A stretch of 64,000 bases of DNA from Strigamia acuminata (taxonomy: Eukaryota; Arthropoda; Chilopoda; Geophilomorpha; Linotaeniidae): positions 15,876,491 to 15,940,490 of the forward strand of contig OX442317.1 of NCBI GenBank assembly GCA_949358305.1, written 5' to 3'. A model generated the notes under the pieces. It had not been told where the DNA came from. It made no database searches and was given only the letters and a program-made list of their open reading frames with translations. Each line of letters begins with the position of its first letter. The stretch's first letter is position 1. Positions 48,961 to 60,106 of the stretch are shown here, piece after piece. The translations under genes were made by a program, and so were the position numbers.

Positions 48961-49705
48961 ATACATCTCGAATACGAGTCGTACGAGTCAAAGTCCGGGA
49001 ACGGGTCATCGACTATCTCGTACTCGACTCGAAAACGAGTCGAATACGAATTCGCATTCGACTCGAAAACGAGGCGAATACGATTTTGCGTTGAAGAAGG
49101 GCAAAATTCGCATTCGACTCGAAAACGAGTCGAATACGATTTCGCGTTGAAGAAGGGCAAAATTCGTACTCGACTCGAAAACGAGTCGAATACGATTTCG
49201 CGTTGAAGAAGGGCAAAATTCGTACTCGACTCGAAAACGAGTCGAATACGATTTCGCGTTGAAGAAGGGCAAAATTCGCATTCGACTCGAAAACGAGTCG
49301 AATACGATTTCGCGTTGAAGAAGGGCAAAATTCGTACTCGACTCGAAAACGAGTCGAATACGAATTCGCATTCGACTCGAAAACGAGTCGAATACGATTT
49401 CGCGTTGAAGAAGGGCAAAATTCGTACTCGACTCGAAAACGAGTCGAATACGATTTCGCGTTGAAGAAGGGCAAAATTCGCATTCGACTCGAAAGCGAGT
49501 CGAATACGATTTCGCGTTGAAGAAGGGAAAAATTCGCATTCGACTCGAAAGCGAGTCGAATACGATTTCGCGTTGAAGAAGGGCAAAACTCGTATTCGAT
49601 TCGAAAGCGAATCGAATACAATTTTGCGTTGAAAAAGGACAAAAATCGTATTCGATTCGCTTTCGAATCGAATACGAGTTTTGTCCTTTTTCAACGCTTG
49701 GGAAA
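48961..49705 (-). repeat. Hairpin array closing E3 (inverted)
   Basis: About 12 inverted 56-bp units are present, with mixed stems: GACTCG/CGAGTC at the core side and GATTCG/CGAATC at the outer end. The last unit, near 49,645-49,700, is itself flipped. CTCGTACTCGAC/TACTCG variants match those in the left array of E3. Confidence 0.88.
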
Positions 49706-49752
49706 AGGACTCGAATGCGCCTCCACGTTGCAATGCGCATTTGTGTAAACGA

Positions 49753-49829
49753 TGATGGAATCCCCTGCTTAAATACTGGCTATCGCGTCACGTAACAGCA
49801 ACGTGCCACGTCACGTAATTGCAACGTGC
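49753..49829 (-). promoter_or_regulatory. Inward promoter-like module, right arm of E3
   Basis: TATTTAAG is on the minus strand at 49,768-49,775 with both TTACGTGACG repeats. It faces the module at 44,451 across the hairpin arrays and the 540-bp array. Confidence 0.4.
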
Positions 49830-52800
49830 CGCGCTATGCCACACAATGTGCCGCCGCGATAGGCCATTGAACCCGAATGTGTGTGATGCGAAACGCGCGA
49901 GTACGCGCGCGGAGAACGCGCGGCAATGCTAGCAACAGGAGCGCAACTGCCCAAGAAATTGCTCAACAATAAAAGGCACGTGGAAGCACGTGCCTGAAAC
50001 AATAGGCACTTCAAATAAAGTTATTGTTAAAAAACGGGCTTGAAAACCAACAATTACACAATAATTAAGGGGCAAGAAATGAACTTTGCTGCAATGCAAA
50101 GTTCTCAAAATACAGAGAAATGAAAGTTACACTTGTATAAAGAATTGACAATGTTTGAAACCAATAAAAACTACAAAAACACACTTGTAAAAAACCCAAA
50201 ACAACCCCCAGAATGAATTATTTGACTCAAATTAACCCTAAAACGGTCTTGGAGGTCGTGCAGACGACAGAGAACGGATCGGAAGGTTGCTAAAACCTGA
50301 CACCAAAACTAGCTATGGGACAGCTAGTTAGAAAACAGCTTTTTCATCAATCATGAACGCTGAAAACCTCACCCAGGGGTAGAAAATGATGGAGAGAACG
50401 TTTTCGCCATCTAAAACGGTCTAAAACGGGTCTAAAATGCCTAAACCGGCGCCTGGAACGTGGCGCAGTTGTTGGGTCAAATATTGTCAAAAATCAGTGG
50501 AAATTTGTCAAATACTGGCAAAAATCTGCTGAAATTTGTCCAAAATTGCCAAATTTTGGCGCAAGTTACGTGAGGTTTGCGCGCATCCAACTATGACGAA
50601 AAATCCATGCGTGTGCACGCGCGATTTACTGGCGCGTTGGAAGCGTTAAAATAAATTTTTCCAATATCTAACACAATTTGCACCGAATTATGGCAATTTT
50701 TGACAAATTTACATGGATTTTTGCCAGTATTTGACAAATTTCTACGGATTTTTGACAATATTTGACAAATTCCAGACAAATTTCAGACAAATTTCAATTA
50801 ATTTTAGAAATTTTATGAGAAATTTCAGCAAATGTTTGAGGATTGAGGAAATCTTCTGAAATTTGTCAAATATAGGCAAAAATCTTCTGAAATTTGTCAA
50901 ATACAGGCAAAAATCTGCTGAAATTTGTCAAAAATTGCCCAAATTCCGTGCAAGTTTTGCAAGTTTTGCGCGCATCAAATCGTACGCGCGCCTATACTAT
51001 TGCACGAGCGCATTGACGCGTGATGAACACCGACCACGTTTACGAAGTGAATTCGAGCTACAAAAGTATCGAGTCGCCATTCTATGATGGAAAAAAAAAA
51101 TTAAGTGTAAACAAACAAAATAAAAACTTTAATATACAAGAAACGTACAATTCCACTCAACTTTGTTTCAAATTTTATTTATTGGATCATTGAAAATAAA
51201 CAGTAGTGTTGTGCACTGTACGCTTAAGTGTATACCGGCGATGCGTTGTTTTGTGGTGGGGATTTGCCTCGATAATTGATCTTTTCTCTTTGTTTGCAAT
51301 ATTTTTTTGGCCTTTTTTGTTGATTTTTCGGTTTGAAATTGTTTTTTTCCGGTGTAATTTAAGTGGTGGAAGGTTGTTGGCGTGTGTTGAGGGTAATTTT
51401 GGCGGTTTTTGGGTCGGGATTTGGGGTTTGATGCAGCGGATAGCGCATGCGAATCGCCGTCGACCGTAGCATTAGCAATTGCAACGTGCCGCGCTATGCC
51501 ACACAATGTGCCGCCGCGATAGGCCATCGAATCCGAATGTGTGTGATGCGAAACGCGAGTACGCGCGCGGAGAACGCGCGGCAATGCTAGCAACAGGAGC
51601 GCAACTGCCCAAGAAATTGCTCAACAATAAAAGGCACGTGGAAGCACGTGCCTGAAACAATAGGCACTTCAAATAAAGTTATTGTTAAAAAACGGGCTTG
51701 AAAACCAACAATTACACAATAATTAAGGGGCAAGAAATGAACTTTGCTGCAATGCAAAGTTCTCAAAATACAGAGAAATGAAAGTTACACTTGTATAAAG
51801 AATTGACAATGTTTGAAACCAATAAAAACTACAAAAACACACTTGTAAAAAACCCAAAACAACCCCCAGAATGAATTATTTGACTCAAATTAACCCTAAA
51901 ACGGTCTTGGAGGTCGTGCAGACGACAGAGAACGGATCGGAAGGTTGCTAAAACCTGACGCCAAAACTAGCAATGGGACAGCTAGTTAGAAAACAGCTTT
52001 TTCATCAATCATGAACGCTGAAAACCTCACCCAGGGGTAGAAAATGATGGAGAGAACGTTTTCGCCATCTAAAACGGTCTAAAACGGGTCTAAAATGCCT
52101 AAACCGGCGCCTGGAACGTGGCGCAGTTGTTGGGTCAAATATTGTCAAAAATCAGTGGAAATTTGTCAAATACTGGCAAAAATCTGCTGAAATTTGTCCA
52201 AAATTGCCAAATTTTGGCGCAAGTTACGTGAGGTTTGCGCGCATCCAACTATGACGAAAAATCCATGCGTGTGCACGCGCGATTTACTGGCGCGTTGGAA
52301 GCGTTAAAATAAATTTTTCCAATATCTAACACAATTTGCACCGAATTATGGCAATTTTTGACAAATTTACATGGATTTTTGCCAGTATTTGACAAATTTC
52401 CACGGATTTTTGACAATATTTGACAAATTCCAGACAAATTTCAGACAAATTTCAATTAATTTTAGAAATTTTATGAGAAATTTCAGCAAATGTTTGAGGA
52501 TTGAGGAAATCTTCTGAAATTTGTCAAATATAGGCAAAAATCTTCTGAAATTTGTCAAATACAGGCAAAAATCTGCTGAAATTTGTCAAAAATTGCCCAA
52601 ATTCCGTGCAAGTTTTGCAAGTTTTGCGCGCATCAAATCGTACGCGCGCCTATACTATTGCACGAGCGCATTGACGCGTGATGAACACCGACCACGTTTA
52701 CGAAGTGAATTCGAGCTACAAAAGTATCGAGTCGCCATTCTATGATGGAAAAAAAAAATTAAGTGTAAACAAACAAAATAAAAACTTTAATATACAAGAA

Positions 52801-54796
52801 ACGTACAATTCCACTCAACTTTGTTTCAAATTTTATTTATTGGATCATTGAAAATAAACAGTAGTGTTGTGCACTGTACGCTTAAGTGTATACCGGCGAT
52901 GCGTTGTTTTGTGGTGGGGATTTGCCTCGATAATTGATCTTTTCTCTTTGTTTGCAATATTTTTTTGGCCTTTTTTGTTGATTTTTCGGTTTGAAATTGT
53001 TTTTTTCCGGTGTAATTTAAGTGGTGGAAGGTTGTTGGCGTGTGTTGAGGGTAATTTTGGCGGTTTTTGGGTCGGGATTTGGGGTTTGATGCAGCGGATA
53101 GCGCATGCGAATCGCCGTCGACCGTAGCATTAGCAATTGCAACGTGCCGCGCTATGCCACACAATGTGCCGCCGCGATAGGCCATCGAATCCGAATGTGT
53201 GTGATGCGAAACGCGAGTACGCGCGCGGAGAACGCGCGGCAATGCTAGCAACAGGAGCGCAACTGCCCAAGAAATTGCTCAACAATAAAAGGCACGTGGA
53301 AGCACGTGCCTGAAACAATAGGCACTTCAAATAAAGTTATTGTTAAAAAACGGGCTTGAAAACCAACAATTACACAATAATTAAGGGGCAAGAAATGAAC
53401 TTTGCTGCAATGCAAAGTTCTCAAAATACAGAGAAATGAAAGTTACACTTGTATAAAGAATTGACAATGTTTGAAACCAATAAAAACTACAAAAACACAC
53501 TTGTAAAAAACCCAAAACAACCCCCAGAATGAATTATTTGACTCAAATTAACCCTAAAACGGTCTTGGAGGTCGTGCAGACGACAGAGAACGGATCGGAA
53601 GGTTGCTAAAACCTGACGCCAAAACTAGCAATGGGACAGCTAGTTAGAAAACAGCTTTTTCATCAATCATGAACGCTGAAAACCTCACCCAGGGGTAGAA
53701 AATGATGGAGAGAACGTTTTCGCCATCTAAAACGGTCTAAAACGGGTCTAAAATGCCTAAACCGGCGCCTGGAACGTGGCGCAGTTGTTGGGTCAAATAT
53801 TGTCAAAAATCAGTGGAAATTTGTCAAATACTGGCAAAAATCTGCTGAAATTTGTCCAAAATTGCCAAATTTTGGCGCAAGTTACGTGAGGTTTGCGCGC
53901 ATCCAACTATGACGAAAAATCCATGCGTGTGCACGCGCGATTTACTGGCGCGTTGGAAGCGTTAAAATAAATTTTTCCAATATCTAACACAATTTGCACC
54001 GAATTATGGCAATTTTTGACAAATTTACATGGATTTTTGCCAGTATTTGACAAATTTCCACGGATTTTTGACAATATTTGACAAATTCCAGACAAATTTC
54101 AGACAAATTTCAATTAATTTTAGAAATTTTATGAGAAATTTCAGCAAATGTTTGAGGATTGAGGAAATCTTCTGAAATTTGTCAAATATAGGCAAAAATC
54201 TTCTGAAATTTGTCAAATACAGGCAAAAATCTGCTGAAATTTGTCAAAAATTGCCCAAATTCCGTGCAAGTTTTGCAAGTTTTGCGCGCATCAAATCGTA
54301 TGCGCGCCTATACTATTGCACGAGCGCATTGACGCGTGATGAACACCGACCACGTTTACGAAGTGAATTCGAGCTACAAAAGTATCGAGTCGCCATTCTA
54401 TGATGGAAAAAAAAAATTAAGTGTAAACAAACAAAATAAAAACTTTAATATACAAGAAACGTACAATTCCACTCAACTTTGTTTCAAATTTTATTTATTG
54501 GATCATTGAAAATAAACAGTAGTGTTGTGCACTGTACGCTTAAGTGTATACCGGCGATGCGTTGTTTTGTGGTGGGGATTTGCCTCGATAATTGATCTTT
54601 TCTCTTTGTTTGCAATATTTTTTTGGCCTTTTTTGTTGATTTTTCGGTTTGAAATTGTTTTTTTCCGGTGTAATTTAAGTGGTGGAAGGTTGTTGGCGTG
54701 TGTTGAGGGTAATTTTGGCGGTTTTTGGGTCGGGATTAGTGTTTTCTGCGATTTTTTATCGGTATTTGGGGTTTGATGCAGCGGATAGCGCATGCG
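49817..54796 (-). repeat. Three tandem 1,658-bp copies of the right foldback arm
   Basis: The arm from AATTGCAACGTGCC to the X' boundary GTAGCATTAGCA is repeated three times (starts about 49,817, 51,477 and 53,135). Junctions read GCATTAGCAATTGCAACG, a join between X' and the arm at a shared GCAA. The first two copies lack 28 bp (around AGTGTTTTCTGCG) that the third retains at about 54,738. Copies 2 and 3 have a 2-bp deletion near 51,558 and 53,216. They cut off the TATA box and CRE-like repeats, so only the first copy keeps the promoter-like module. Confidence 0.88.
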
Positions 54797-56716
54797 AATC
54801 GCCGTCGACCGTAGCATTAGCAAGTGCGCGCGCAAGTTAAATGTGTACAGGACTGTGAGAAAATAAAACGTGTGTGGAAGAGTAAATGTTCTTTGGTGAT
54901 CGCCATGAGTTCGTACTTTGTCGTGGGCGCGAAATGTGTGTGATATATATGCTACTATGCGTGATGTAGCGCCGTCAGCGCGTTTCAGCACGCGATGTAG
55001 CGCCCTGAGCGCGTCCAAATGCGTACAGGTGTTCGACAGATGTGCCAGGGCTTCACGTGCATACGCGAAACATAAACATGAAGAAAACAGAAAAAACCGT
55101 TGTGTGTGATGTTTATAAAGACACATTACACAAAGAATACTACTCTTCATACAAAAAGCAATAAACTTTATACATATTGCAATAAACTTACAAAATGGTA
55201 AAAATAAAATACTGGAAAACATGGCCTTGAATAATAGTGGAAAACATGGCGTACTGCCTTGAATACCCCCTTGAATACGTCGCACCGCATCATCTCGCCT
55301 CACTTCTCGTCTTGGAAATAAATAAACGCCCCGGCGTTTATTCGAGGCAATGTCCAACTTGGGCTTTCATTCGCGCCTCACATCCCGCCTTGGTAATAAA
55401 TAAACGCCCCGGCGTTTATTCGAGGCACATCACCCACACCTCCCCGGCGTTCAAACGAGTAGCTGCGCGTATTTGACCCCGGTTTTTATTCTTTCAAATT
55501 GTCGTGTGTTTTCAAAGTTCTTAATTTGTTCAAAAACAAACAAAATGGCTATTTGTTGATTTTTAATTGATTTTATCGATTTCTGTTCGTTTTTTGCTGG
55601 TTTTTAATCGATTTTTCTGTATTTTTGATCAATTTTTGCCAATTGTAATCGTTATTTGTCATTCTGAATTGATTATTGTCAGGTTTCAGTCGATTTTTGT
55701 CGATTTCTGATCAATGTTTATACATTTCTTATCATTTTGTGTAGATTTCTGTTGAATTTTAATCATATTTCTTCGTTTTTATTCAATTTTTGTCCCATGC
55801 TCCGCGATCAGTTCGAATAATTGACACCATACTGTGCTTTTACTCATATTCAAGATGGCGTCGCAAACTCAAGGTCGAATTCCGCTGAATTCATTTATTG
55901 CGACTGTTTGCGCTCCATACATGCGAAAAGGATTATGGGAAAAATCCTCAATGCAGGTCATTTTGGTGTCAAATGAGCGAGGAAGGCTGGAGATAAGGAA
56001 AATTGGTGAAATTTCAAAAAAAAGCTAAACAATCAAAATTTACATGAAGCTCAATTTTTCTAACTGGAAATGCATGTATCGTCAATTTCGGGATATTTTA
56101 GGGGTGAAATTGACTGGGAAGGGACCCCCACATTCCCCATGCGTCAACGCGCGCGTTGACGAAATTCAAATCCAGGTTTTCACACAGCCCCACGTTATTT
56201 TCGGGTTCCAATTGCCGTATTGCCGTATTGCCTCAAATAAACGCCGGGGCGTTTATTAATTTTCATTAATTTTCCAGACCGGAAATGAGGCGAGGTGATG
56301 CGGTACGATGCAAAATTGCGAGATGTAGTTTGCTTTATTTGTTAAAACAAATTAGGCGTCACTAATTCACCTGTATTAGGGTTTCAATGTGTGAAATTTC
56401 AAAATTTATCGGTTCCGTCAAAACGCCATTGAAAAGTTACATTTTTATAACGTTTCAATGATGAAAACGGCCATTTTTGATGAAAAACAGCCATTTTTTA
56501 TAGAAAAAACGACGAAGAAAGCCATTTTCACTATGAAAAATGGCTGAAAATGACCATTTTGACGAAAAACGGCCATTTTTACTACGAAAAATGGCTAAAA
56601 ATGCCACTTGAGTGAGTGCAAGTACATTTGGTGATGTACTATCGCGAGCGCGCGCGTTTTTGTGCAGTACAATGTGCTGATTAAACCAACAGCATTATAG
56701 AGTGATTACATTGTTC
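54556..56716 (-). repeat. X' repeat, copy 2
   Basis: Offset 15,076 from 39,480-41,640, with no difference noticed. It has the same footprint site (54,947-54,962) and the same single ATTT site (55,724-55,727). Confidence 0.85.
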
Positions 56717-56908
56717 ATTTGTGTTTTTAAGTTACAAAATGGTACAAAATCATAAAATAAACTTGTAAAGTGCAATTTCTGCGGATTGATCAAAATCCGC
56801 AAAATCCGCCGCAAAATTGCGAACAGGGGATCAGCATATAGGCAGCCGTAATGTTAAAAATGGGGTCCCTTTCGCACTCCGCAAAATCCGCATGCGCGCC
56901 ATAAGGTT
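56717..56908 (-). other. F remnant at the end of the repeat domain
   Basis: Matches 41,641-41,832 and then stops at GCCATAAGGTTA. This is the right edge of the 50-kb duplicated domain. Confidence 0.8.
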
Positions 56909-57700
56909 ATAGTCGACGCACTGCAAAATGGAGACAGGAGACGACATGGTGGCTTCCATTTTTTCTTCCATGAAAAAAAAAAATAAAAAAAAAAAAAAAT
57001 GTAATAAAGTGAAAACAAAACACGCGGGATTATGGTTTTAATGTCGGGAACCTGGAAATCGAGACGCCATTTTTGTCAACGAAACGTTACATTTTATTAC
57101 GTTTCAATAACGAGAATGGCCACTTTTGACTGACTAAAAAATTGATAAAAACGATAATTTATGACGAAAAGAAAAAGAAAGAAAAGACGCTATTCCGGTA
57201 CTGGGAACCGGGAATTCCCGAAAAAAGAGAAAACAAAAACCCCGCGCGAGACGTCAAACTCAATATCGCTTGGTTTCTGTTGGCGGCGACAACAACAACG
57301 TGGGGGCGGAAAAATAAAAAATGGCTACGCGCGTGGCTCGCCAAATTCCACGTGGATATGCGTTTGGGCGCGTGTTTGAACGTGCATTTAGGAGTGCGGG
57401 TGGGCGAGTTTTGTGTGTGTATGTGTGTATGTGAATATGTGAAATGGTTAACTTATCTTTTAACGTTCTCACACGGTTGGTCGACAGTGAGCGAGTGTGA
57501 GCAAGTGAGTGGATGAGTCCACGCGACAGATGGCGGCAACGGCCAAACTTATTTATTTATTTTATTTTATTTTATTTTATTTTATTTTTTTTTTTCTTTT
57601 TCTTTTTCTTTTAATTAATTAATTTATCAATTATTTTAATAATTCACCAATAAATATTTTTTCTTTAATTTTCACCCATTTTATTTTTCAAACACGCGCG
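56909..57700. other. Transition zone, no supported gene
   Basis: After an A-rich run (56,970-57,000) a short X-like remnant is visible at 57,080-57,125 (AACGTTACATTTTATTACG). A 124-codon frame at 57,142-57,516 has no recognisable feature. A (TTTTA)n tract lies at 57,541-57,590. Confidence 0.5.
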
Positions 57701-58975
57701 GTTGTATACACGCGACGCTAGCGACGCGTTTAACCCGGTGTCGGAACCATTAACCACAGCGAAGCAAACGAAGCATCATTGTCTTCCCGGTATCGCACCT
57801 CGACTCGCGCATTTACCGTAAGTAAACAATCGATTGTTTCCGGAGGGAATTTGTCCGAATTGAATCAATTCGGCAATTTATCGATCGAGGGTTTGAACAA
57901 TTGTTCGATAGACGAATTTGAGGAGGAGCGAACAAACAAACAAATAATTAGACAGGCGGGCGGGCGCGATGAAGCGTAGCGAGTGTTTCTCGCCTCCGTG
58001 TTGACGGAACGCGACATACATACCAGATTTCGGCAACAACTGTGGCACAATAACTCGAAAACCAACGTCCAATCTAGCCTGACCGAACAACGCAAAACAA
58101 AACACTACAAAATAAATCAAAATAACGAACAAATAGACGGTAAATTAAAAAATTCAAAACAGAATTTCCAATTTCAAGTTGTTAAATCGTCCTCGATGCA
58201 GTGTTATTGCCGACATCGGGTTTATATGTTCCGTCAACATGCATCCCAGCTTCGACTCAGGTTTCTTCTCCGCTTATTTCGTTCAATTTTTATTATCTCT
58301 TATCTATTTATTTATTTATTTATTTATTTTTATTTTTTATATTTTCGTTTCCTAGATGGCAGACAGTGATGATGAACGATCGCGTCGAATCAGAGGACGG
58401 GGTAGGGCGGCGTGGAGGGGTGTCCCCTCGGTTAACGAGAGGTGGGCGTCGCCCCTACCCCGCCCTCAGTAGTTCGCCCTTAGACGCGACGCCCAACCGA
58501 GGTGAGTAAATTGCAAATTGACACGATTGGTCGTTTGATTGATTGATTGATTGATTTATTTATTCTTTGTTGCAGCCTTCTGCCGCCACCACCACAGCCG
58601 CCGATAATGCGACATCGAATTGCGGCGCTTCGTGCGTCGGCGGAGGCAGGAGGACGCGCGCTTGCAACTGCGCGCGCGATTGGGTCGGTCGAGTTCGCCG
58701 CCCAAGTGGAGGACCCGGCGTTGTCCTTGATCATGGTGGCCACGGCGGCTGCCGCAGCGGCAATGACTCTGTCGCAGTCGATTAGAGCGACACGGGAGTC
58801 GGTGGCGGCGGCGGCAGGGGTCGTCGCGTCGGCCAACGGCACTGACCCCAACGTCGTGGCCGCCATTGAAGAGGCTGTCGATGCCGCCGTAGCCTCATGT
58901 GAAGCAGCCGAGGAGGTGCGACGGGCAACTCTGTTTGCGGCCGAGATGGCAACTCGTCACTTCAATTTTATTTAA
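57700..58975 (+). pseudogene. Candidate Ala-rich helical protein gene with an in-frame TAG
   Basis: A possible 5' exon ends at a consensus donor ACC|GTAAGT (57,817). The intron closes with TTTCCTAG at 58,355, directly before ATG 58,356 (MADSDDERSRR). A strong donor GAG|GTGAGT follows at 58,501 and an acceptor TTGTTGCAG at 58,575. The last exon, 58,576-58,975, encodes about 133 residues, strongly Ala-rich and probably helical, ending RHFNFI. The strong splice pair keeps frame, but TAG at 58,470-58,472 interrupts the first coding exon. Weaker donors before it (AG|GTGGGC after 58,441, CA|GTAGTT after 58,468) also keep frame. It may be a live gene with a weak donor or a recent pseudogene. Function unknown. 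Confidence 0.45.
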
Positions 58976-59700
58976 TTAATTTAAAAAAAAAAAAGAAAAA
59001 CAAAAAAAAAAAAATTGTCTCAATTTTTAAATTTTAAATTTTCCATGTTCACTCATTTGTAATTTTCCATTTTCCATGTTAATTTTTAATTTTTTTTTTT
59101 TCCTTTTTTTTTTTGTAAACAACTCGTTTTTATATATATATATATATTTCTTTATTTTTTTTGTGAATAAATCATTTTTAATTTTTCAAATCGTTTTCAA
59201 TTTTAATTTTAATTTTCATAATCATATTTAATCATTAAAACTCGTTTGTAATTAACATGCACATGTTAAATTATCTATCGATTATTTTTTTAAATCAATA
59301 TTGTTAAAATTCAGCATTAAATAAACAAACATAACATAACATCTTTTATACCAGACTAATCGAGATTCAAACAAACAAACAAACAAACAAACAAACACGC
59401 AAATATTAAATGCTACCACACCAAAACTAAAATAAAATTGCAAGTTGTAAACTCAGAAAAATATAAATTATTATTTTTTATCAGAAGTATTAAATATAAG
59501 CAAAAAAAAAGTTAGTTTCGATCCGGAAAACTGTTTGTTTGAAATCTAATAAAATTAAAAAAAAAAAAAAAAAAAAACAAACAAGCACAAAAAGAAATAA
59601 AATCGGTGTGTTTTAAACGCAGAACCATGCTTGATTGTTAAAAAGAACAACACCGTAATCAAAAACAACACCAAGAACACAGAAATTATTGTCAGATTAG
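58976..59700. other. A/T-rich intergenic stretch with microsatellites
   Basis: Contains poly-A runs, (AT)n near 59,130-59,145, (CAAA)n at 59,368-59,397 and AATAAA near 59,166 that could serve the upstream gene. No coding sequence is seen. Confidence 0.6.
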
Positions 59701-59853
59701 TAATTCGCTGTGAATGACCGTTGATTGTTTTGGAACGCTGTCCGCAATTTTTAGCGTTTCTCCGCGCGGACGTGAAGAGGGCGCCACTCGTGTGACCGAA
59801 ACAACGACGACACCAAACACACTGACGTCGAGAATTCGAGTAGCTTCGCTGTT

Positions 59854-60045
59854 TTGTCAGAGTCCACTCGAACCAGACTCGACGTGGACGAGGCTGCCAC
59901 ATTCCACGTGTGCGAGAGAAGACATCGTTGTGATTGGGGGTGCCGAAAAATGATGCGCTCGAACAACGAACAACACGATTGCGTCGCTATCAAACACCGA
60001 CGTGCCCATTTGTCTGTAAAAAAAGAACGAGTTTTAAAGGAGTGA
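59854..60045 (+). CDS. Possible last exon with a zinc-finger-like motif
   Basis: TTTTGTCAG could be an acceptor at 59,860. The frame to TGA 60,045 contains HRCDWGCRK and, after 10 residues, QHDCVAIKHRRAH, which resembles a C2H2 finger (C-x3-C-x10-H-x6-H). AATAAA overlaps the stop codon. No upstream exon was found, and competing frames on both strands are similar in length. It would be convergent with the minus-strand gene ending at 60,107. Confidence 0.22.
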   Translation: MSESTRTRLDVDEAATFHVCERRHRCDWGCRKMMRSNNEQHDCVAIKHRRAHLSVKKERVLKE

Positions 60046-60106
60046 AATAAATTAAAATTAAATTTAAAACATGTATTCGTACATTTGAGGAGCAGATTAG
60101 GCGAAT

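Noticed and set aside
57142-57516. 124-codon plus-strand frame
   Set aside because: Basic and low-complexity, overlaps an X remnant and a GTGTGT-rich stretch, with competing frames on the other strand and no splice or start support.
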